64,000 nt of DNA from Erythrobacter sp. GTDB lineage: Bacteria; Pseudomonadota; Alphaproteobacteria; Sphingomonadales; Sphingomonadaceae. The first letter of the stretch is position 1, and the number at the start of each line of letters is the position of its first letter. The stretch lies in NCBI GenBank assembly GCA_002695185.1, contig NZOF01000035.1:1-64000 (forward strand), written 5' to 3'. The notes under the pieces were generated by a model that saw only the letters and a list, made by a program, of their open reading frames with translations, did no database searches and was not told where the DNA came from. Below, in pieces: positions 9,109 to 17,945 of the stretch. A program made the position numbers and the translations under genes.

Positions 9109-12100
9109 TTAGAAACGCTTGCTCACACTGATCGCATAGCGGCGACCGATGTCGTCGTTTTCCGAGCCCGGATAGATGTATCCGAAATAGTCCTGACCGA
9201 TACGATCAAACAGGTTGGTAACCGCGAAGTTGAAGCGGAAATCGCTTTCCGTATCGAAATACACGTTCATGTTGACCGTCACGTAATCGTCAAGCTCGTC
9301 GAGTTCACGCGTATCGTTCGGGCTGCCGCCACGATCGAAGCGCGAGAACAGTTGCTCGCCAGTGTAGTTCACGTAAGTCCCGACACCGAAGTTTTCGCCG
9401 GCGAACACCAGGCGGGCCTGGCCGGAGAATTCCGGATCGCCGAGAGTACCGTCCGAACGCTGCGGAGCCACCCCGGTGATGTCTTCGATGCGACGCTTCA
9501 CATAAAGGAGATCACCTCCTGTGCGCAGGGTCAACGGAATACCGAGTCCGTCGAGCGAAGTGCGATAATCCAGCGCTCCGGTGATGCCCTCGAACAGGAT
9601 CCTCTGACCGTTGACGAAGCCGGTCCTTACAGCCGGATCCGTGGGCAGGTTGGGGATCTGTCCATCCACACCAAAACCAAGTGCCTGGCAGAAGGAGTTG
9701 CCATTGACCGGGTCTGCTGCGTTGAAGTTCTCGTTGTCAAAGCAACCCGAGGCAAGCTCCGCCGCAGTCAAGCTGGCGATCGGACCTTCAAGTTCGATGT
9801 CGATGTAGTCAGCAGTGATGGTTAGACCATTCACGAAACGCGGACGCACGATCACACCGAAGGTGAAGCTGTCAGCCTTCTCATTTTCGAGATTCGGATT
9901 GCCTCCCGACAGACCGGCAACCGATGCCTGCGCTGCAAGCAAGTTATAGGTGGCCGGATCGTTATTGGTCGCTGCCAAGAACGCCAAGCAGTTGCGTGTG
10001 CGTGTTTCCGGAACCGGACCGGCATCGATCGCCTGCGCAGTACAACGGTCGGGCGGACGAACGAAGGTAGGGCTCTGCGGGAGGAACAGTTCGGTAATCG
10101 CAGGAGCGCGGAATGAGCGTGTGAAGTTCCCGCGGAACTGGATGTCCTCGATGGGAGCAATACGACCGCCAACTGCGAAGGAAGTGAAGCCACCATTTAC
10201 GGTATTATCGACATACCGGACCCGGCCGAACACTTCCGCACTGTTGAGAAACGGAATATCGTTCTCAGGCGATGCCAGTGGTACCAGCACTTCGCCGAAG
10301 ACCTCGTCGACGTTGTACTTGCCCGAAGTCGGAGTTACAGCAGATCCCCGACCTTCACCGAACTGAGTGAAGCTCGAGGGCGTGAAGGATGCTTCTTCCT
10401 CACGATGTTCGTAACCTACGTTGAAACCGATCGGACCGGCCCACAGGTCGAAAAGATCACCGCCGAAGTTGGCGTTGAACACCTTTTGAGTGATGTTGGC
10501 GACATCGTTGATGTCTTCACGGATATAGTTCAGCGCTTCCTGGCTGGCTACGCCGACACCAAGAAGATTGAGCGGAACGCAGGCAGGATCGGCGATCGGC
10601 TGAACCGGCTGATCGGGAGCGACCGGTACAGGAGGCGTGGTCGTGCAGACCGGGCCATTGGGGCCGGCAACGTAGCTTACCGCATTGATGAACCGCTGCT
10701 GGTTGATCTCCTGACCGAAGTTTTCAATTTCGTTTGTGCCGTAATTGAAGCTGACTTCGTAGTTCCAGCGATTGTCGAACAGACCGCCGAATTCACCACG
10801 CAGGCCGACTACGCCGCGCTTGAGCTCGCTCTCGGTTACCGTGCCGTTATCGAAGAGGTCTTCGTTGGAACGCGAAACGTTGAAGGTGGTGAGCCCAAGG
10901 CCCGTCAGAGTGGCGCGAGCCTGATCCGTCAGAAACGGGTTGGTCGCGACATCATAGGTCAGGCCGCCCGACACACCCGGGTCGAATACGAAGGTGTTAA
11001 ACGAAGGGTTGTTGCCTTCTTCGATCGCACGGCTGTTGTAGTACAGGCCTTCTGCAAACGCTTCCACGCTCGGCATGATCTCGTAGCTGAGAAATGCATT
11101 GGTGGTGAAACGCTCAAGCGTCGAGGTGACACTGAACTGATCGGCAGTGTTGTAGGCCGTCGGGCTCAGCCCCGTTCCGAAAAAGCCGGTGAGGTTCGTG
11201 CCCGGAAAAATGTTGTCGATAATGGTTCCGTCGGGAGCGAAGGCCAGACCGAAGCCCGCGTCTGTGATCACACCGCCGGTGGAAAGGTAAGGCGACAGCA
11301 CGTTCGGAAATACGACACGTGCCGGGACGCCGTCGTCCGGGCCGGTATTGCAGCCGATGTTCGGATTGACGCGGCCGTCATCCGCAGGCTGGTCGGTGCC
11401 CGGGGCGCAGTTGTTATTCAGGAAGCCGAGGTTTTCGCGGATGTGTTGACGATCTGAGCCGCGAACACCGTTCGCTTTATCATACGCCATCGAAAGAGTG
11501 ACGTTGCCGCGGTTATCGGCAAAGTTAGAGCCGAACAGTCCCGAAACATTGTAGTTGAACGCATCGCCGCGATCCGAAATTCCGGAAGTCGCGTCAACTT
11601 CGAATCCTTCGTAATCATCCTTCAAGATGATGTTGACGGTTCCGGCTATGGCATCCGAACCGTAGATTGGCGCACCGCCAACGAATACATTGTCGATCCG
11701 CTCGATAAGGTTGGTCGGGATGACGTTGAGATCGACCTGAACGCCTGGTGCGCCGGACGAGAACAGCGAAGGAAGGTTGGAAGAAACGACGCGGCGACCG
11801 TTGACGAGGCTCAGCGTACGGTTTGAACCCAACCCGAACGTGTTGACGAAGTTGACGCCAGCACCATAACCAGCCTGGTCGCCACGCTGACTGACGCTGC
11901 TGCGGAACTGCGGGAGTTCGTTCAGCGCGTCGGCCGCATTGGTAATATTCCGGTCATCGTAGTATTGGGCGCTAATCGAGCTGGTGGGCTCGGTGCCGAC
12001 GATTTCCGGGCGACGGATACGCGAACCGGTGACGACGATGGCACCTTGGGTGTTCGAAGTTGCATCAGGTGCAACCGCGTCAGTCACGTCGACCTGTTCA

Positions 12101-12219
12101 GGGGCGGCTTCCTGGCTATTATCCTGCGCCAGAGCAGGGCTCGAAAGCGCCACAGCAGCCAATCCGGCGCCCGCATAGAGCGCAGCACGACTGCTGAAAT
12201 CTGCAAAATTCAATTTCAT
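9109..12219 (-). CDS. TonB-dependent receptor 2
   Basis: Outer-membrane TonB-dependent transporter, 1036 residues. The start is ATG 12219 (MKLNFADFSSRAALYAGAG), matching the paralogue TBDR3, with GGGGATA upstream; a longer frame from 12255 adds 12 residues before the signal peptide and is unlikely. The signal peptide ends near ALAQ. Ton-box-like AIVVTGSRIRR, plug motifs VNGRRVV and GSDAIAGTVNIILK, then a barrel ending in SKRF. Substrate unknown. It is divergent from the small exported protein and sulfotransferase genes, and the shared intergenic space carries a palindrome also found upstream of TBDR3. Confidence 0.95.
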   Translation of the reverse strand: MKLNFADFSSRAALYAGAGLAAVALSSPALAQDNSQEAAPEQVDVTDAVAPDATSNTQGAIVVTGSRIRRPEIVGTEPTSSISAQYYDDRNITNAADALNELPQFRSSVSQRGDQAGYGAGVNFVNTFGLGSNRTLSLVNGRRVVSSNLPSLFSSGAPGVQVDLNVIPTNLIERIDNVFVGGAPIYGSDAIAGTVNIILKDDYEGFEVDATSGISDRGDAFNYNVSGLFGSNFADNRGNVTLSMAYDKANGVRGSDRQHIRENLGFLNNNCAPGTDQPADDGRVNPNIGCNTGPDDGVPARVVFPNVLSPYLSTGGVITDAGFGLAFAPDGTIIDNIFPGTNLTGFFGTGLSPTAYNTADQFSVTSTLERFTTNAFLSYEIMPSVEAFAEGLYYNSRAIEEGNNPSFNTFVFDPGVSGGLTYDVATNPFLTDQARATLTGLGLTTFNVSRSNEDLFDNGTVTESELKRGVVGLRGEFGGLFDNRWNYEVSFNYGTNEIENFGQEINQQRFINAVSYVAGPNGPVCTTTPPVPVAPDQPVQPIADPACVPLNLLGVGVASQEALNYIREDINDVANITQKVFNANFGGDLFDLWAGPIGFNVGYEHREEEASFTPSSFTQFGEGRGSAVTPTSGKYNVDEVFGEVLVPLASPENDIPFLNSAEVFGRVRYVDNTVNGGFTSFAVGGRIAPIEDIQFRGNFTRSFRAPAITELFLPQSPTFVRPPDRCTAQAIDAGPVPETRTRNCLAFLAATNNDPATYNLLAAQASVAGLSGGNPNLENEKADSFTFGVIVRPRFVNGLTITADYIDIELEGPIASLTAAELASGCFDNENFNAADPVNGNSFCQALGFGVDGQIPNLPTDPAVRTGFVNGQRILFEGITGALDYRTSLDGLGIPLTLRTGGDLLYVKRRIEDITGVAPQRSDGTLGDPEFSGQARLVFAGENFGVGTYVNYTGEQLFSRFDRGGSPNDTRELDELDDYVTVNMNVYFDTESDFRFNFAVTNLFDRIGQDYFGYIYPGSENDDIGRRYAISVSKRF

Positions 12220-12584
12220 GGAATGTATCCCCAACCAATTAATCACACAGACCATGATGCGAGCTTCTGGAGCGGATACTCATGCAGAAGCCGTTCTCTC
12301 CAGCACGGCCTGATTGGGGAAATCTGCGGGATACGGCAGGCTTGGGCAATGCCCGTGTATTATATATGACTAATATTTAAATTAGTGTGACAAGGTTGCC
12401 ACATTAGAAATGTGCGATAATGTGAGGGGGGCGCATTATCGGGAACATCGATACGCAGCGCATCAATCCGTTTCGCCGAGAACTCATGCTCAGCGCGGGC
12501 GCTAGGGATGAACTTAATGAGCGAAAATCTTGGAAGAATTTGTTCTATCTGGTAGGCTTTGCTTTAATTTTGACGGGATCGCCC
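12220..12584. other. divergent control region between TBDR2 and the sulfotransferase unit
   Basis: 365 bp with no gene seen, AT-rich around 12360-12385. It holds nested inverted repeats in the TBDR2 leader (GCTTCTG 12263-12269 with CAGAAGC 12285-12291; CTGGAG 12267-12272 with CTCCAG 12298-12303) and the box at 12385-12405. Confidence 0.6.
12385..12405. promoter_or_regulatory. conserved TBDR box, copy 1
   Basis: GTGTGACAAGGTTGC-C-ACATT. The core is the imperfect palindrome TGTGACAA-GG-TTGCCACA, with one mismatched pair. The same sequence with one change is at 17684-17704. It lies 166 nt upstream of the TBDR2 start codon. A transcription factor operator is the simplest reading; the factor is unknown. 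Confidence 0.6.
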
Positions 12585-13061
12585 ATGTATCGACTGTTGC
12601 CTATTGCTCTGCTTTTCAGCGGTCCGGTTTCCTCCTCAGCGTCAGCGCAGGATGCCCCTCCCACCCATAGATCGTTACAAGCATGCCGCGAAATCGACAG
12701 CAGTGCCGAGCGTCTTGATTGTTATGATGTTGCTCTCGACGCGCTTTACGGAGTTGACGAGTCGCTTGTAACAAAACGCGATGCATACAAGCGTAAACGT
12801 TTCGGTCTCCCGATCGACGGGCAAGGTACCGAAATGGTCGAACTCGATGCCACGATAGCTAGGGTCGACGAAGATTTACGTACCCGAACGACTGTAATCG
12901 AACTTGAGAATGGTCAATTATGGAGATTGACATCTACCGGGGGTTTAAGGGCCAGCTTTAAGCCTGGGCTTACAGTAACGATAAGTGAAAGTGGAACCGG
13001 CGGTTTTCGCATTCGCATTCCTGGTAAGACGGGTTTCAAGGGCGTGACGCGGATCCGGTGA
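12585..13061 (+). CDS. small exported protein of unknown function
   Basis: I do not recognise the family. 158 residues from the ATG at 12585, which gives a clean signal peptide (MYRLLPIALLFSG...SASAQ). The mature part has an ACREI...RLDCYD stretch: two cysteines and a CYD motif seen in several exported proteobacterial proteins. A beta-rich C-terminal half follows (TTVIELENGQLWRL, TVTISESGTGGFRI). A longer frame from 12486 would put residues before the signal peptide. The stop overlaps the start of the sulfotransferase gene (GTGA), so the two are probably co-translated. The gene reads more AT-rich than the housekeeping genes. Confidence 0.72.
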   Translation: MYRLLPIALLFSGPVSSSASAQDAPPTHRSLQACREIDSSAERLDCYDVALDALYGVDESLVTKRDAYKRKRFGLPIDGQGTEMVELDATIARVDEDLRTRTTVIELENGQLWRLTSTGGLRASFKPGLTVTISESGTGGFRIRIPGKTGFKGVTRIR

Positions 13062-14110
13062 CTGACATCGTAATGAGTGACAGTTTGTCGATCATCGCTG
13101 ATCCGGATTGGCTTCCGCATCGCTACGACGAAACAGATGATAGCTTTCGTTTTGTTCGGGTCTCTAGAGAGGATCACCGGTCAGCTAGCTTCCTCACTGA
13201 TGAACATCTCGGAGGCACTCAGAACTTCATAGCCGTACCCCGCGATCGAATCGACAAATCGCTTGTGCCGCAGGCGCCAGTTCACTTTATTTTCCATTCT
13301 GCGTATTGCTGCTCCACTCTTGCCGCTCGCATGTTCGACCTCGAGGGCGTGGCAATGGGCTTTAAAGAGCCTGTATTGCTTAACGATATCGTAGGCTGGA
13401 GACGGCGCGGGGCAGAAACTCAAAGTCTGGCGGCGGTACTCGATCTTTCCTTATCACTCCTGTCACGGCCGTTGGGGCACGATCAGCATGTGGTAATCAA
13501 GCCTTCTAGCATCGCCAACGTCATCGGGCCCGCCATCCTCGCTATGCGGCCGAACGCGAGAGCGTTGCTCCTGTACGCGCCAATCGAAGAATTCCTTTCC
13601 TCGATTGCGGTCAAGGGGTTGTGGGGGCGCCAGTGGGCACGCACATCATTGATCGGGCAGGCAAAAGATCACGCCCTCAGCCATAAGTTCACTACAGAAG
13701 AACTATTGGAACTGACCGACTTGCAGATTGCCGGTTTAAGTTGGTTGTCCCATTTGGCCATTTTCACTCGGATGCAAAAAAAGTTAGGCGCCAATCGGGT
13801 GGCCTTCTGCGACAGCGCTACGCTGTTGAGGGACCCGCTCCGCACGACGAAGGCTTTCTATAGACACCTAGAAATACCACTGGGATATTCTGAAGCACGG
13901 GCAATAGCGGAAGGACCGGTTTTTACGCGTAATTCAAAGGATGGCGCTGCTTACTCTGCGGATGACAGGCAAGCCCGACTTGATCATACTCGAGAGTACA
14001 ATCGGGAAGAAATAGATATGGTCGCGGAGTGGATCCGTCAGTTGGCGAAGGGGATCGACCTCAATGTAAATCCCGAAACCAACCTGGATTTGGTCTCACA
14101 CACCTGTTGA
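13058..14110 (+). CDS. sulfotransferase-like protein
   Basis: 350 residues from GTG 13058 (or 345 from ATG 13073). The sequence HSAYCCSTLAARMF at residues 80-93 resembles the 5'-phosphosulfate-binding loop of PAPS-dependent sulfotransferases, although the usual PRSGTT form is replaced by a double cysteine. VVIKPSS and ALLLYAPIEEFLSSI fit the following core strand and the 3'-phosphate site. No signal peptide, so cytoplasmic. Acceptor unknown. It overlaps the upstream exported-protein gene by four bases and the unit is divergent from TBDR2. Base composition is more AT-rich than flanking genes, hinting at acquisition. It could also be a P-loop relative without sulfotransferase activity. Confidence 0.68.
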   Translation: MTDIVMSDSLSIIADPDWLPHRYDETDDSFRFVRVSREDHRSASFLTDEHLGGTQNFIAVPRDRIDKSLVPQAPVHFIFHSAYCCSTLAARMFDLEGVAMGFKEPVLLNDIVGWRRRGAETQSLAAVLDLSLSLLSRPLGHDQHVVIKPSSIANVIGPAILAMRPNARALLLYAPIEEFLSSIAVKGLWGRQWARTSLIGQAKDHALSHKFTTEELLELTDLQIAGLSWLSHLAIFTRMQKKLGANRVAFCDSATLLRDPLRTTKAFYRHLEIPLGYSEARAIAEGPVFTRNSKDGAAYSADDRQARLDHTREYNREEIDMVAEWIRQLAKGIDLNVNPETNLDLVSHTC

Positions 14111-14120
14111 GAGACTTCGC

Positions 14121-14408
14121 TTAATCTGTCGTCATTCCAGCAGCGTTTTGTGCGACCGTTTGTCTGGCTACGTCATTGCCTCGGCGAGCGAACTCTTCCC
14201 ATTCGCGATTTGTAAGACACACTTTGCGCTTCTTCGCGAGCGAGCCGACTACCCGTTCCGTGCGGCATCGAACGAAGTCAGGATGATCACGATCAGTGAT
14301 CTTCTCTGGCTGTTCTTTTTCTTCTGCAGTGGATTCCTGAGCGAATGCGACACTACCCGGCAGCACAAGTGCCACAGCCATAGCTGCAAGTTGAACCTGT
14401 TTTAACAT
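14121..14408 (-). CDS. small exported protein
   Basis: 95 residues; ATG 14408 is chosen because GGAGGAA sits 7 nt upstream (a TTG one codon earlier is not needed). A signal peptide (MLKQVQLAAMAVALVLPGS...FAQ) is followed by a short acidic, charged segment and then VRCRTERVVGSLAKKRKVCLT with two cysteines, then NREWEEFARRGND. The C-x-x-E-x-x-x-GS-x-x-K-x-x-x-C pattern is known to me from small exported sphingomonad proteins without assigned function. It is convergent with the sulfotransferase gene (10 bp apart) and lies just downstream of TBDR3 in the same direction, but a terminator separates it from that gene. Confidence 0.75.
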   Translation of the reverse strand: MLKQVQLAAMAVALVLPGSVAFAQESTAEEKEQPEKITDRDHPDFVRCRTERVVGSLAKKRKVCLTNREWEEFARRGNDVARQTVAQNAAGMTTD

Positions 14409-14456
14409 CAAGATTCCTCCAAGAACTAGAGTTCTTCTAACATGTAATTGAGAAAC

Positions 14457-14489
14457 AAAAAAGGGGCGGCTTCAAGAGCCGCCCCTTTC
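14457..14489 (-). terminator. terminator of TBDR3
   Basis: GGGGCGGCT (14463-14471) pairs with AGCCGCCCC (14477-14485), loop TCAAG; the minus strand continues into a T-run. It lies 21 bp after the TBDR3 stop codon. Confidence 0.9.
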
Positions 14490-14509
14490 AATTTGTTACG
14501 ACGACTGAA

Positions 14510-17500
14510 TTAGAAGCGGAACTTCGCAGCTACTGCATAGCGGCGGCCCAGCGCGTCATAAGTAGAGGGGTAGATATTACCCGAGTTGTACGCGGTCGAG
14601 CCGATGTCCGAACCGACAACGGTCGGTTTATTGTTGAGCAGATTTTGCACGGTGAAGACGAACTCAAAGTTATCGGTCGCCATCCAGCGCGTGCTCAGAT
14701 CAAAATAGTTTTCGGCATCGATATTGTTGAAGTCCACATCGCGACCAGCAAGCGGTCCAGTCGATTCATCGAGAGTTCCTACGAATGCGTCGCCGGACTG
14801 TTCACGCTGAAGCGGTTCAAATTCAGTCGAGCTGAGATAGCGCCAGAGAACTGAAACATCGACCTGATCGAAGAACGACACCGTAGCGCGCGTGTTGAAC
14901 ACGAACTCCGGTTGGATCGAACCGCAGTTGACCGAATAATAGCTCACGCATTCGCGATCAACGGATGTGGGTGTCGCCTGGAATTTGTTCCGGTTTACCC
15001 ATGTACCATCTGTCGAGAAGCGCAGGCCGATGGTGTCGGTCAGGCTCGTGCGATAGCGCAAGCTGACATCGATGCCGTCGGTCTTGATTGTACCAAGGTT
15101 CGAAGAACCAAGCAGAAGACCAGGCACTTCGTCTGGAGATCCGTCCAGCCCGCCCGTCGTGGCGCTTCGCAGGATCTGACCGCAGATCGGGTTGCTGGCT
15201 CCGGGGTTGTTATAGCAACCACCCACGAGGTCATCGACTGTAGGCGATGTGATAGCATCCTCGATCTTGATGTTCCAATAGTCGACAGTCAGGGACAGAT
15301 TATAGAGCGGTTCGATGACCGCACCGACCGTCCAGGTAGTCGCAGTTTCGACACCGAGATCCGGGTTCCCACCGCCGGTGGCGTTGATCTGTCCAGCAGC
15401 TGGCTGCAAGATGTTGCCGATCAACCCTTCAGCTTGTGCCTGCGTGGCGCCGTTTGCGACAATCTGTGAAACACAGGCGGCCGTAAGGTTGGCATTACCG
15501 ACCGGATTGCTGCCAGCGCAAGGATCCACCGCGAGGTTCGTCAGGAACGTCGTCACCGGCGAGAATAGCTCGCCGATATTCGGCGTGCGCGACGAGCGCT
15601 GGTAGTTACCACGATAGGTGATCCAGTCAGTCGGCGACATAGTACCGCCGGCCTTCCAGGTGAATTCGCCACCGGCAGTCGAGTAATCCGAATAACGTGC
15701 ACCGAGCTCTACAGTCAGTTCACGAATGAAGGAGTCTTCGATGACCGGGATCACCAATTCGCCGAAGACGTCTTTCACATCGTATTCGCCATCGATGTTG
15801 GGAGCAGCGCCGCCACCACCAACAACTGCGCCCGGAGTTTGCGAAGCTTCGTCCGAGATTTGCGATGCAGTGTATTTGCGATATTCAGCACCTGCGGCGA
15901 ATGCCACCGGAGTGTCGGAGATTCCGAAACCGAAGTCGCCAGTGAGAAGGCCCTGAACCTGCTGCAGCGAAGCCTTAGTGATGACCTGCTGGGTAAGATT
16001 GAAGACATAATCAATGGCTTCTTGCGAACCAAGGTTACCCAAGGTTCCGAACAGATTGATAGGCGCACAACCGCCATCTGTATCGATACACTGCACGCCG
16101 CCAGCGCCATCTGGGATTGCAAGAACCGATTGCTGCAGCCGGTCAAAACGAGCGAAACCGCCCTGACGCTGTATTTGCTCGCTCTCACCATAGGTACCCG
16201 AAACTTCCCACTGAACGTTCGGGGTGATGTCGCCGCGAAGGCCGCCGACGAGATTGAACAAGGTGGTAGTGAAGTCCGAGGTACGCGCTCCAGCTTCCGG
16301 TGTGCGGCGGCGGACTTGCGCGTCGAACTCTATGTAATCGGGGTTGGCAGTTCCATCGGCCAAGGTGGGACCAAATTGCGTATTGCGCGCAGCTGCATAT
16401 TCTGCCGCGGTCAAGCCAAGGTTGTCACCGAATTGCTGGGCAATGGCATCCGGAATGAACGGGTTGTTCAAATTAAAGGTGTATGTGTTGAAGAACGAAC
16501 CGCCCGGAGCGATGATCGTCGATACAGTGTTCTTCGAGAAAGACGCCTGCGTGAACACTTCAACGGCATCCGACATCTCGTACCGGCCCGAACCGTAGAT
16601 GTTGAACCGCTCGAAGGGTGTCAGGAAAATATTGAACGGATTGAAATTAAAGGGACGATCAAACTCGCCAAGGGTCAATCCATCATCGCTGATCTGTCCT
16701 GAAAAACCAACGGTATCGGCATCGGGTCCATCGCCAGCGACAATAACAGCTGGAACCGCGTTGGACGAGCCACCGCCTTGGCCGTTGAATGAGCCGACGT
16801 TAAAGATCGAGAAGTCGCGGTCGCCCTGATAGACCGGATCTTGGTTTTGATAGCCGATGCTCAGGACAGCGTTGCCGCGGCCGTCGTCGAAGTTTGCGCC
16901 GATCGTGACATCGGCGCGGAATACCGCTCCGTCGCCTTCTTCGGTAAGCTGTTCCGAAACGGTTGCTTCAACACCTTCGAAATCACGTTTCGTGATGAAG
17001 TTGACGACGCCGCCGATGGCGTCCGCGCCATAGGTGGTGGTAGCGCCGCCCGTCAGAATTTCGGTGCGCTCGATGACCGCCAATGGAATGTTGTTGAGGT
17101 CAACGCGACCAGTGGTGTCGGCAGGGGTGAAGCGACGACCGTCTAGCAGGACGAGGTTACGGTTGGACCCGATGCCACGTAGGTTGACGAAGCTTGCGCC
17201 GCCATTGCCGTTGTTAACCGCGGAACCGATGCTGGGAACCGCCGAGGGAAGTTCGCGCAGGAATTCTTCCGCGACGTTGGTCTGCGCCAATTCGAGGTCT
17301 TCGCTGGTAACTACGCTTACGGGGCTAGCCAGCTCGAGGTTCGGGTTGGTGATGCGCGACCCGGTGACAACGATGGCCTCGGGCGCTGCAGGCGAATCAA
17401 CGCTCTCTTCATCTTCAGTGGCGACTTGCGCCATGGCCGGAGCCGAAAGCGCCATAGCCGTAAGTCCGGCGCTGGCATAAAGCGCCGCACGGCCGCTCAA

Positions 17501-17521
17501 ATTTGCGAAGTTAAATTTCAT
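14510..17521 (-). CDS. TonB-dependent receptor 3
   Basis: Outer-membrane TonB-dependent transporter, 1003 residues from ATG 17521 (MKFNFANLSGRAALYASAG), with GGGGAAA upstream. The signal peptide ends near AMAQ. Ton-box-like AIVVTGSRI, plug motifs LLDGRRFT and TTYGADAIGGVVNFITKR, then a barrel ending in KFRF. It is more distant from TBDR1 and TBDR2 in the plug (ADAIGGVVNFITK against SDAIAGTVNIILK) but shares their signal peptide type. Substrate unknown. It is divergent from the TPR sulfotransferase gene, and the box upstream is nearly the same as that of TBDR2. Confidence 0.95.
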   Translation of the reverse strand: MKFNFANLSGRAALYASAGLTAMALSAPAMAQVATEDEESVDSPAAPEAIVVTGSRITNPNLELASPVSVVTSEDLELAQTNVAEEFLRELPSAVPSIGSAVNNGNGGASFVNLRGIGSNRNLVLLDGRRFTPADTTGRVDLNNIPLAVIERTEILTGGATTTYGADAIGGVVNFITKRDFEGVEATVSEQLTEEGDGAVFRADVTIGANFDDGRGNAVLSIGYQNQDPVYQGDRDFSIFNVGSFNGQGGGSSNAVPAVIVAGDGPDADTVGFSGQISDDGLTLGEFDRPFNFNPFNIFLTPFERFNIYGSGRYEMSDAVEVFTQASFSKNTVSTIIAPGGSFFNTYTFNLNNPFIPDAIAQQFGDNLGLTAAEYAAARNTQFGPTLADGTANPDYIEFDAQVRRRTPEAGARTSDFTTTLFNLVGGLRGDITPNVQWEVSGTYGESEQIQRQGGFARFDRLQQSVLAIPDGAGGVQCIDTDGGCAPINLFGTLGNLGSQEAIDYVFNLTQQVITKASLQQVQGLLTGDFGFGISDTPVAFAAGAEYRKYTASQISDEASQTPGAVVGGGGAAPNIDGEYDVKDVFGELVIPVIEDSFIRELTVELGARYSDYSTAGGEFTWKAGGTMSPTDWITYRGNYQRSSRTPNIGELFSPVTTFLTNLAVDPCAGSNPVGNANLTAACVSQIVANGATQAQAEGLIGNILQPAAGQINATGGGNPDLGVETATTWTVGAVIEPLYNLSLTVDYWNIKIEDAITSPTVDDLVGGCYNNPGASNPICGQILRSATTGGLDGSPDEVPGLLLGSSNLGTIKTDGIDVSLRYRTSLTDTIGLRFSTDGTWVNRNKFQATPTSVDRECVSYYSVNCGSIQPEFVFNTRATVSFFDQVDVSVLWRYLSSTEFEPLQREQSGDAFVGTLDESTGPLAGRDVDFNNIDAENYFDLSTRWMATDNFEFVFTVQNLLNNKPTVVGSDIGSTAYNSGNIYPSTYDALGRRYAVAAKFRF

Positions 17522-17945
17522 TGATTGTTTCCCCAAACAACTGGTTGCGCAGACTGTGGACGACCGGATTCAAGCAACAACTTGCCAATTGCATCGCTCC
17601 ACATCACTCAGGTGGACGGAAGTTGCGCTATCCTTGTGCTTTGAGCAACGCACTTGCAGCATTTGCGGCCAATATGCCTGCTGGTGTGACAAGGTTGCAA
17701 CATTGCTGAGTGGGGAGCGCATGGGAAGGTCGGCGCCCGATGCGATACGCACTGCTCGAAAATCAAATCTTTGCGAGGCCCGATTGTTTAACGAGACGGG
17801 TCATGCCGCGAGGTGCCCAATATTGGCTTCACTTCTTATCCTACGCGTGTCGCAGCCGTGGATTAATAGCCGAGCCAGCAAATCGAATCGACACTCAACC
17901 TTCGGCCACCATGGACAGGATATTTCTGCAAGCTAACTTGAATGA
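17522..17945. other. divergent control region between TBDR3 and the TPR sulfotransferase
   Basis: 424 bp without a convincing gene. The only clear element is the box at 17684-17704, which matches the one upstream of TBDR2 at almost the same distance from the receptor start. Promoters for both directions are expected here but I could not place -10 and -35 elements with confidence. Confidence 0.6.
17684..17704. promoter_or_regulatory. conserved TBDR box, copy 2
   Basis: GTGTGACAAGGTTGC-A-ACATT; 20 of 21 positions equal those at 12385-12405. It is 163 nt upstream of the TBDR3 start codon (copy 1: 166 nt). Confidence 0.6.

Noticed and set aside
10405..11457. 350-codon open frame antisense to TBDR2
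   Set aside because: It is the shadow of a GC-rich gene; it has no family likeness or ribosome site.
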